DNA from: Bacteroidia bacterium
Lineage (GTDB): Bacteria; Bacteroidota; Bacteroidia; B-17B0; Aurantibacillaceae
Assembly (NCBI GenBank): GCA_025362575.1
Contig: JANYIQ010000248.1
Location: 1-46,744 of the forward strand
Reading direction: 5' to 3'
Length of the DNA: 46,744 bases
Under the pieces are notes generated by a model, which made no database searches, was not told the origin of the DNA, and saw only the letters and a list, made by a program, of their open reading frames with translations. Position numbers and translations under genes: made by a program. This document shows positions 41,801-46,744 of this stretch, piece by piece; position 1 is the first letter of the stretch; each line of letters starts with the position of its first letter.

Positions 41801-44282
41801 TAACTCAGGAGTTTACACCGTTACAGTTACAGCATTAGGTTGTTCAAGTACAGGTACAGTAAACGTTACTGTTACTACACCAACTACTTCAATTAGTAAT
41901 ACGGGTCCTTATTGCGCAGGTACAACTATTCAATTAAATGCTCCTGCAGCTTCAAGTTATACTTGGACAGGGCCTTCTGCATTTGCTTCTAACTTGCAGA
42001 ATCCTACGCGTCCTGCATCAACACCATTAATGTCTGGTACATACACAGTTATTGTTTCTATAGGAACTTGTACAGCAACAGCAACTACTTCAGTAACGGT
42101 TAACGCCTTGCCTACACCTCTTGCAAATAGCAATAGTCCGGTTTGTGTTGGTAATCCAATTACATTTACAGGCACGGGCGGTGTTACTTATTTCTGGGGA
42201 GGCCCTGCAGGTTATACTGTAGCTGCTCAAAACCCCACCATTGCTGCAGCTACTGCTGCCAGTGCCGGTACTTACACTTTATTGGTTGTAGATGCAAATA
42301 CTTGTACTAACGTTGCAACAACTAACGTTGTCATTAATCCTTTACCGGTTATTGTAGTAAATAGCCCAACAGTTTGTTTAAATCAAGCAATCAATTTAAC
42401 AGCAACAGGTGGTGTTGGATATTCTTGGAGCGGTCCTGGTGGATTTACTAGCGCACTTCAAAATCCAAATATTCCGAGTGCGGCAATGACAAACTCCGGA
42501 CAATATACCGTAACGGTTACAAGTGTCGCAGGTTGTACGAATACCGGAGTTGGTTCTGTCAATGTATTTGCTTTACCAGTTCCTGCAATAGTGAGTAATA
42601 CACCTTGTGTGGGATCTTCTTTAAACTTAACCGGTAATGGTGGCGCAACATATGCATGGAGTGGTCCTGGTGGATTTACAAGCATATTGCAAAATCCGAA
42701 CATTACCAACGTAACACTTCCTGCAGGCGGAACTTATACTTTAATTGCATCTGCCGGAACTTGCTCTGCAAGCACAACCGCAGTAATTACAATTAATCCT
42801 TTACCAACTCCTGTTATTACAAATAGTGGCCCGGTTTGTATTGGCACGCCAATTAACTTTACAGGTGCCGGCGGTACAACTTATGTTTGGTCAGGCCCTG
42901 CAGGTTTCAACAGCAATACTCAAAACCCTAACATTCCTGCCTCAGCAATGAGCAATAATGGTAGTTATACTTTAACAGTTACCGATGCCAATGGTTGTGT
43001 AAAATCAACTTCACAAAACGTTGTGGTAAATGCTCAGCCGATCATTACTTCGGCCGGTGCTTCTGTTTGTCAAAATGCAAATGCCAATTTATCGGCAAGC
43101 GGTGGTGTAACGTATAACTGGTCTGGTCCTGGTGGATATACTTCAACCAGTCAGAATCCTGTGATCGCAAATACATCAATGGCTGCTGCAGGACAATACA
43201 CCGTATTAGTAACTAACGCAAACTCTTGTACTAATACAGCTGTAGTAAATTTAGCAGTAACACCTGCTCCGGTGCCAAGCATTACAACTAACGGTCCTGT
43301 TTGTATCAATAACGTTTTAGTGTTATCAGGTACCGGTGGCGTATCGTATTCATGGAGTGGACCTAACGGTTTCTCATCAACGGCACAAACGCCAACCTTA
43401 ATGGCAAATACAACAGCTTATAGCGGAACTTATATGTTAACAGTTACCGACGCTAATGGCTGCAGTGCAACTACAAATGCTCAAGGAGTAATTAGTCCTA
43501 TACCAAACATAAGTATCATTACAAATAATGTTGCAGCTTGTGCTCCGGCTTGTATGACCTTTAGCTGCGTAAGCACGTCATCAGTTGCTTCATTAACATG
43601 GAGTTTAGGAAACGGACAAAATGGAAGTGGTACAAGTGCTGAAGTTTGTTATGAAACCGTAGGTATTTATACTATTAATGCTACTGTTATTGATGTAAGC
43701 GGTTGTACAAATTCAACAACTTATACTACTCAGGTGTATCCAAAACCAACAGCAGACTTTAACTACGATCCAATTAAACCGATCGAAAGTTTAGATATGG
43801 TTAGCTTTACAGATGCTTCATTTGGAGCTACTATCACAAGCTGGAACTGGTACTTTATGAGTAATGCTCAGTATACTTCTAATCAGCAAAATCCTCAGTT
43901 CTTATATACAGATGCGGGCCCTTACCCGATCACATTAGTTGTTACAAGCGATAAAGGCTGTAAGGATACCATTGTAATTTCGATATTAGTTGGTGAAGAC
44001 TTTGGAATCTATGTTCCAAATGCATTTACACCGAATGGAGATGGTTTGAATGATATCTTTTACGCAAAAGGATTTGGGGTAACTAAATTTGAAATGAACG
44101 TTATGGATCGTTGGGGAGAAAAAGTATTTACGTCAACTAACATGAACGATGCATGGGATGGTTCTTACGAGAAGCGTGGTAATAAAATGATCGAAGAAGG
44201 TGTTTATACCTGGATCATTAACGTAACCAATGTGTTTGGTAAATCGAAGGAGTTTACGGGTCACGTTACACTCATTAAGTAA
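38856..44282 (+). CDS. Giant secreted Ig-like repeat protein with T9SS type B (CHU_C) domain
   Basis: This protein has 1808 residues. Signal peptide about 1-22 (ends TTTLRAQ). Residues about 50-325 form a domain shared with the next gene (TSYTTTACGLNYVTGSVVLG, VKAFLYSDASGNGIA, GTGPDKCW, DGATMVIIYTDPTQ, VSGG). About 329-392 is a SprB-like repeat (GGTGPYSYTWSP). About 393-1548 holds 15 Ig-like modules of 75-77 residues, each with a YC/VC strand, TYSWSGPxAF, QNPxIP and SGxYTVTV. About 1550-1710 are PKD-like. The C-terminal 95 residues are the type B sorting domain (VPNAFTPNGDGLNDIF, VMDRWGEKVF, GVYTWIINV). It is probably a surface adhesin or filament exported by the type IX system; SprB of gliding bacteria is the closest known style of protein. 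Ligand unknown. Confidence 0.9.
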   Translation: MKYIPKLSFCFLVLFFTTTLRAQVGKNSGHILGTPCTDCPAPSISLQKGGDNSVQNGNQSLATSYTTTACGLNYVTGSVVLGKRGSIGGVTQPANVVISGLPACFTIVKAFLYSDASGNGIATTATVKNPLAASGAYPMTIIGTGPDKCWSSAGYSATYSYRADITPQISGNGTYQISGLPVGANNDTDGATMVIIYTDPTQLYTGSIVIADGAHEVSGGSFTDIIGGFKACAASTFCNSFMLIGDLQKISNTTMNFNSATSNYTQLAANDLWWNCITTTAPNVTLGQTTAQFGAVNSSDCYNAVAVGLYYRTNCNVCTNTNLTITPVTSGSCAAGSATANVTGGTGPYSYTWSPIGGNAQTVSGVPTGVYTVTVKDATGCKTGTATINITAAAAPTITANSGTVCAGSSATLTSTGALTYTWSPGATLNTTSGNVVVATPPGTTTYSVSGTNAAGCVSTITVQVVVNPIPVPTIGSNSPVCLGSPINLTSGGGTTYSWSGPNAFSSAVQNPIIPGSTAAMAGVYTVTATSLGCSATKTISVVISTPTTSATNTGPYCAGATIQLNAPAATSYTWSGPAAFASNLQNPVRPASTVGMSGTYTVIVSIGTCTAAATTIVTVNALPIPTASNTGPYCAGATIQLNASASTTYSWSGPSAFTSNVQNPTQAASTAAMGGVYTVTVSNASGCVSTASTTVVINPIPTPIVGSNSPVCLNNTINLTSAGGTTYSWSGPNAFASAAQNPNIPAATAVNSGVYTVTVTSAGCSNTGTVNVVVTTPTTSASNTGPYCAGSTIQLNTNASTTYTWTGPAAFASNIQNPTRPASIVAMSGVYTVIVSIGTCTATATTSVTVNPLPLPTASNTGPYCPGNTIQLTGSAATSFTWSGPSAYNSNIQSPTIAAASVANGGTYTINVTDANGCKNTATTNVVVNPSPVPVVGSNSPVCLNNTINLTSAGGTTYSWSGPNAFASAIQNPNIPAAAIVNSGVYTVTVTALGCSSTGTVNVTVTTPTTSISNTGPYCAGTTIQLNAPAASSYTWTGPSAFASNLQNPTRPASTPLMSGTYTVIVSIGTCTATATTSVTVNALPTPLANSNSPVCVGNPITFTGTGGVTYFWGGPAGYTVAAQNPTIAAATAASAGTYTLLVVDANTCTNVATTNVVINPLPVIVVNSPTVCLNQAINLTATGGVGYSWSGPGGFTSALQNPNIPSAAMTNSGQYTVTVTSVAGCTNTGVGSVNVFALPVPAIVSNTPCVGSSLNLTGNGGATYAWSGPGGFTSILQNPNITNVTLPAGGTYTLIASAGTCSASTTAVITINPLPTPVITNSGPVCIGTPINFTGAGGTTYVWSGPAGFNSNTQNPNIPASAMSNNGSYTLTVTDANGCVKSTSQNVVVNAQPIITSAGASVCQNANANLSASGGVTYNWSGPGGYTSTSQNPVIANTSMAAAGQYTVLVTNANSCTNTAVVNLAVTPAPVPSITTNGPVCINNVLVLSGTGGVSYSWSGPNGFSSTAQTPTLMANTTAYSGTYMLTVTDANGCSATTNAQGVISPIPNISIITNNVAACAPACMTFSCVSTSSVASLTWSLGNGQNGSGTSAEVCYETVGIYTINATVIDVSGCTNSTTYTTQVYPKPTADFNYDPIKPIESLDMVSFTDASFGATITSWNWYFMSNAQYTSNQQNPQFLYTDAGPYPITLVVTSDKGCKDTIVISILVGEDFGIYVPNAFTPNGDGLNDIFYAKGFGVTKFEMNVMDRWGEKVFTSTNMNDAWDGSYEKRGNKMIEEGVYTWIINVTNVFGKSKEFTGHVTLIK
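40281..42356 (+). repeat. Three-copy higher-order tandem repeat inside the giant gene
   Basis: The unit starting GGAAG(T/C)AACTCTCCGGT recurs at 40281, 40974 and 41667, exactly 693 bp (231 codons) apart; the next equivalent point is near 42357. Each unit is three Ig-like modules, the first opening GSNSPVCL and the other two usually NTGPYC. Copies 2 and 3 are nearly identical in their first module. Modules outside this block are more diverged. Confidence 0.85.
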
Positions 44283-44301
44283 ATTGAAACGAATAAAAAT
44301 T

Positions 44302-44331
44302 AAAAAAGCCTCTGTAACAAGAGGCTTTTTT
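44302..44331 (+). terminator. Intrinsic terminator between the two surface-protein genes
   Basis: Stem AGCCTCT/AGAGGCT (44307-44313 and 44320-44326) with loop GTAACA, preceded by an A-run and followed by TTTTTT (to 44331). It lies 20 bases after the giant gene's stop and 16 bases before the next ATG, so the second gene needs read-through or its own promoter; I see none in the gap. Confidence 0.85.
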
Positions 44332-44347
44332 GTGTAAAAAAAATAAT

Positions 44348-45964
44348 ATGAAAAAACATTTGTTAAGTTGTTTGACTCTCTTTTTAGGAGTAACGCTGTT
44401 TGCTCAAAACACAAAAACAGAACCGGGTACACCATCTGCGGCAAACAACACTAATAGATCTGAACCCGTAAGTGTTCAAAATGGAAATCAGGTTTTGCAA
44501 ACCAGTTATACAACTACAGCTTGCGGTTTAAATTATGCGCAAGGAAGTGTAAAATTAGGACAAAGAGGTACTATTGGCGGAGCTGCGCAGCCTGCAACAA
44601 TTTCTATTTCAGGGATTCCGGCCGGCGCATCAATTGTAAAAGCATTTTTATATGCAGATGCATCAGGAAATGGAATTGCCATTAACGCAACACTTGTAAA
44701 TCCCTTATTAGCTTCCAATATTTTTTCGATGACTATAATTGGTATTGGCCCCGATAAGTGTTGGTCTTATGGAGCTTCTTATTCTTACAGAGCCGATGTT
44801 TCTTCAGCAATTTCAGGAAACGGAACTTACACACTTTCAGGTTTGCCTGTTGGTTCGCCAAACGATGTAGATGGAGCTACCATTCTTGTTATTTATTCTG
44901 ATCCAACGCAAAATTATACCGGCCATATTGTAATTGGCGATGGCATGCACGAGGTATCGGGTGGTGGTATCAATGAGAACTTAACCGGTTTTTCAGCTTG
45001 CGCTACATCTACATTTGCAAATGCATTTATGATCGTTGCCGATCTTCAGGGAATAGCGATCGCAAATTTTAACATGAATAGCAGTATCACGTATCAGCTT
45101 CTCTCACCACAGCAAGCTTATTGGAACTTTGTGCAGATATCTTGCCCGAATGTAAATTTCAGTCAAAGCAATGCACAATTCATCATAAATGATCCCAGCG
45201 ATTGTTTTGCCGCTGTAGCTGCAGGATTATATTATCGCACCAATTGCAGTTCTTGCTGCGCGGCATTAAGTGTTTCGGTTGCATCAACATCATCTTGTAC
45301 TGTTGGTTCGGCAACAGCTGTAGCCTCAGGCGGTACAGGACCCTATTCATATACCTGGAGCCCAAGCGGAGGAAATACATCAACCATAAATTCTGTTCCT
45401 CCCGGAATTTATACAGTAAGTGTAAGCGATGGTTCATGTTCAGTTGGAATGGCAACGGTTTCGATAAGCGGAGCTTCATCAGGAAGTGTTACGGCAACAA
45501 GCAGTAATAGTTTTGTTTGTCTGGGTCAAAGCACAACATTAACCGCTACTGGCGCTACATCTTATACATGGAGCACCGGCGCAACCGGACCTGTTGCCAT
45601 TGTTACGCCAAGTGCATCGGGTTTTTATCAGGTTGTTGGAACAGTTGGCGGCTGTAAAGATACAGCCTATGTATTTCAAATGGTTTCGCTTTGTTTGGGC
45701 ATTGAGCAAAATGAAACAAATGGTAATGGTTATGCTGTATTCCCAAACCCTAACAATGGTAATTTTGTTTTAATGGGAAGGCAAACTCCTGAAAATTCAA
45801 CGCTTGAAATCTACAACAGCATTGGACAGATGGTGCAGAGAAAAGAATTGAAAACCATTCACACGGAAATTGACCTGAGCAAAGAAGCCAATGGAATATA
45901 TTACCTGAAAGTGTTGAAGAATGGCATGCCTCAGTATTATATCAAGGTGTGTAAGAATCAATAG
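44348..45964 (+). CDS. Secreted paralogue of the giant protein's N-terminal half, with T9SS type A domain
   Basis: I start at the ATG at 44348, giving signal MKKHLLSCLTLFLGVTLFAQ; 538 residues. Residues about 35-310 are clearly paralogous to the preceding protein (TSYTTTACGLNYAQGSVKLG, VKAFLYADASGNGIA, IGPDKCWS, DGATILVIYSDPTQNY, GLYYRTNC). A SprB-like repeat follows (about 313-375, GGTGPYSYTWSP), then one Ig-like module (about 378-445), then a type A sorting domain (about 458-538: YAVFPNPNNGNFVL, IYNSIGQMVQRKEL, ANGIYYLKVLKNG). It thus keeps the ends of the giant protein without the module array and uses the other sorting signal. The shared domain resembles DUF3344 in style (inference). Confidence 0.88.
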   Translation: MKKHLLSCLTLFLGVTLFAQNTKTEPGTPSAANNTNRSEPVSVQNGNQVLQTSYTTTACGLNYAQGSVKLGQRGTIGGAAQPATISISGIPAGASIVKAFLYADASGNGIAINATLVNPLLASNIFSMTIIGIGPDKCWSYGASYSYRADVSSAISGNGTYTLSGLPVGSPNDVDGATILVIYSDPTQNYTGHIVIGDGMHEVSGGGINENLTGFSACATSTFANAFMIVADLQGIAIANFNMNSSITYQLLSPQQAYWNFVQISCPNVNFSQSNAQFIINDPSDCFAAVAAGLYYRTNCSSCCAALSVSVASTSSCTVGSATAVASGGTGPYSYTWSPSGGNTSTINSVPPGIYTVSVSDGSCSVGMATVSISGASSGSVTATSSNSFVCLGQSTTLTATGATSYTWSTGATGPVAIVTPSASGFYQVVGTVGGCKDTAYVFQMVSLCLGIEQNETNGNGYAVFPNPNNGNFVLMGRQTPENSTLEIYNSIGQMVQRKELKTIHTEIDLSKEANGIYYLKVLKNGMPQYYIKVCKNQ

Positions 45965-45993
45965 TTTTTGCTGAATGAATATGGTGAGAACTT

Positions 45994-46051
45994 GAAGCCC
46001 TTCGGCTTCGCTCAGGATAAACTGCAAGCGCGGCCCGCAGGGCACGCCCTA
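45994..46051. repeat. Hairpin and G+C-rich repeat ending at the ribD stop codon
   Basis: GAAGCC-CTTC-GGCTTC (45994-46009) is a tight stem-loop. Further right, on the minus strand, TAGGGCGTGCCCTGCGGG starts at the ribD stop TAG, matching the start of the repeat at 30193. It fills the whole gap between the two convergent genes. Confidence 0.65.
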
Positions 46052-46744
46052 ATAATTCCTCAATACAAACAGTTTATCACTGCCTGATCTTTCCGGGTTT
46101 ACATCCAATTTTAAAACAGGTGCTTTAATACCGCTTCCAAAGAATTTTACGGTACTTACTAAGACTCTGGCTTCATCCCAAAAGTTTGAGCTAATAAATA
46201 AATTGTGCGTTTTTGTTCCACCTTCAATGATCACACTCAAAATTTTTCGCTTGTGCAAATGTTTCATGAGCTCAGCAATAAGATCGTCAAAATTTATTTT
46301 AATGAAAATAACATTTCCTTTCTCTTCGTTCTTAAGCGAATTAAAAACCAAGGTAGTAGAAGAGGTGTTGAATATTTTTAGTTTTGCATCGAGTTCTAAA
46401 TTATTATCCAACACAATTCGTATGGGGTTATTGCCTTGCACCAAACGTGTTGTCAATTCTGGGTCGTCGGCCAAAGCAGTATTGTAGCCAATTAAAATGG
46501 CCTGTTCCTGCGAGCGCCATAAATGCGAGAGTTCTTTACTTTCTTCTGAACTTACCCAATTCTCGATCTTATTTACAGGTAATGGTTTTCTCGAAATAAA
46601 TCCATCGGCCGTTTGTGCCCATTTTAAAATAATGTATGGGCGTTTGGTTTCGTAATACGTAAAAAAACGTTTATTAAGATCTCTGCATACATTATCTAAA
46701 ATCCCATATTCTACGTCGATCCCGGCGGCTTTTAGTTTTTCAAT
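46049..46744 (-). CDS. ribD: Riboflavin biosynthesis protein RibD, C-terminal 231 residues (5' part outside the window)
   Basis: The minus frame is open from the window edge to the TAG at 46051-46049. The visible part covers the end of the deaminase domain (IEKLKAAGIDVEYGILD, NKRFFTYYETKRPYI) and the reductase domain (LKWAQTADGFISR, GYNTALADDPELTTRLV, PIRIVLD, LSVIIEGGTKTHNLFI, DEARVLVSTVKFFGSGI). RibD deaminates and reduces the pyrimidine intermediate made from GTP. The zinc-binding deaminase motifs (HAE, PCxxxGxxPPC) lie beyond the edge. An internal TTG at 46474 would begin a shorter frame but has no support. Confidence 0.93.
   Translation of the reverse strand: MEKLKAAGIDVEYGILDNVCRDLNKRFFTYYETKRPYIILKWAQTADGFISRKPLPVNKIENWVSSEESKELSHLWRSQEQAILIGYNTALADDPELTTRLVQGNNPIRIVLDNNLELDAKLKIFNTSSTTLVFNSLKNEEKGNVIFIKINFDDLIAELMKHLHKRKILSVIIEGGTKTHNLFISSNFWDEARVLVSTVKFFGSGIKAPVLKLDVNPERSGSDKLFVLRNY

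Noticed and set aside
40886-42709. Several open frames of 70-110 codons on the minus strand within the giant gene
   Set aside because: They mirror the repeat period and the Thr/Ala/Val-rich codon use of the coding strand and have no start context or homology of their own.
39840-43500. CRISPR-like regular repetition
   Set aside because: The period is about 230 bp and lies inside one long reading frame; it reflects Ig-like protein modules, not short repeats with unique spacers.
1-46744. tRNA, rRNA, riboswitch, prophage or defence genes
   Set aside because: Scanning by eye found no T-loop words in cloverleaf context, no riboswitch core and no phage, restriction, toxin-antitoxin or CRISPR genes; a covariance-model search would be needed to exclude small RNAs.

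Overview
The window is a chromosomal stretch of a Bacteroidota bacterium, at order level not resolvable from sequence alone. The signs are: an A+T-rich base composition; at least four secreted proteins, three with a C-terminal type IX secretion (T9SS) type A sorting domain and one with a type B (CHU_C) domain; Bacteroidota-type promoters (TTTG, about 20 bases, TAnnTTTG) in place of sigma70 boxes; almost no Shine-Dalgarno sequences; an xerC-rpsU pair; and a DUF349 coiled-coil protein. It is mostly ordinary core chromosome, with many short dispersed repeats and palindromes between genes.

Layout. 1-5348 (minus): tyrosine recombinase fragment, rpsU, a YfhO-like giant membrane protein with a methyltransferase, and a LOG-family protein with ruvX. 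5728-8050 (plus): ATP-type phosphofructokinase followed by a secreted NHL-repeat protein. 8051-9010: a scarred region with a duplicated dedA tail, an IS3-type orfA remnant and inserted palindromes. 9011-12305 (minus): DedA, rhodanese, a phosphosulfolactate-synthase homologue and a TPR protein. 12448-15122 (plus): GlmM-type phosphohexomutase and cysteine desulfurase. 15446-21072 (plus): a four-gene cell-envelope O-acylation cluster (two SGNH hydrolase paralogues, an MBOAT, an acyltransferase-3). 21234-22970: DUF349 protein.

23089-23505 (minus): an acyl-CoA thioesterase gene broken by one in-frame stop. 23696-25992 (plus): ABC-2 exporter pair. 26019-28451 (minus): lipoprotein, Cys-rich outer-membrane barrel and PKD/T9SS protein as one operon. 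28634-30073 (plus): GT4 glycosyltransferase and a small Cys-rich lipoprotein. 30191-30721 (minus): SpoU-family RNA methyltransferase. 30825-35483 (plus): an MCE protein, a membrane Fe-S oxidoreductase subunit, a frameshifted four-helix-bundle gene wedged in the operon, the CCG-domain Fe-S partner, and a TPR lipoprotein. 35493-38568 (minus): YigZ/IMPACT, an M42-like metallopeptidase and a 7TM sensor without an output domain. 38856-45964 (plus): two tandem paralogous secreted proteins, one of 1808 residues built of Ig-like modules with a 693-bp higher-order repeat. 46049-46744 (minus): C-terminal part of RibD.

The most useful second-look items are: two single-base gene lesions (23389-23391 and near 33266); a palindrome caught as an insertion by comparing two copies of a duplicated region (8244-8283); G+C-rich repeats that begin exactly at the TAG stop of two unrelated genes (30193 and 46051); a group of promoters only 3-4 bases upstream of start codons, suggesting leaderless mRNAs; the envelope acylation cluster with its altered SGNH block I; and the paralogous surface-protein pair with an uncharacterised shared N-terminal domain. 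I saw no CRISPR array, tRNA, rRNA, prophage or recognised defence system.
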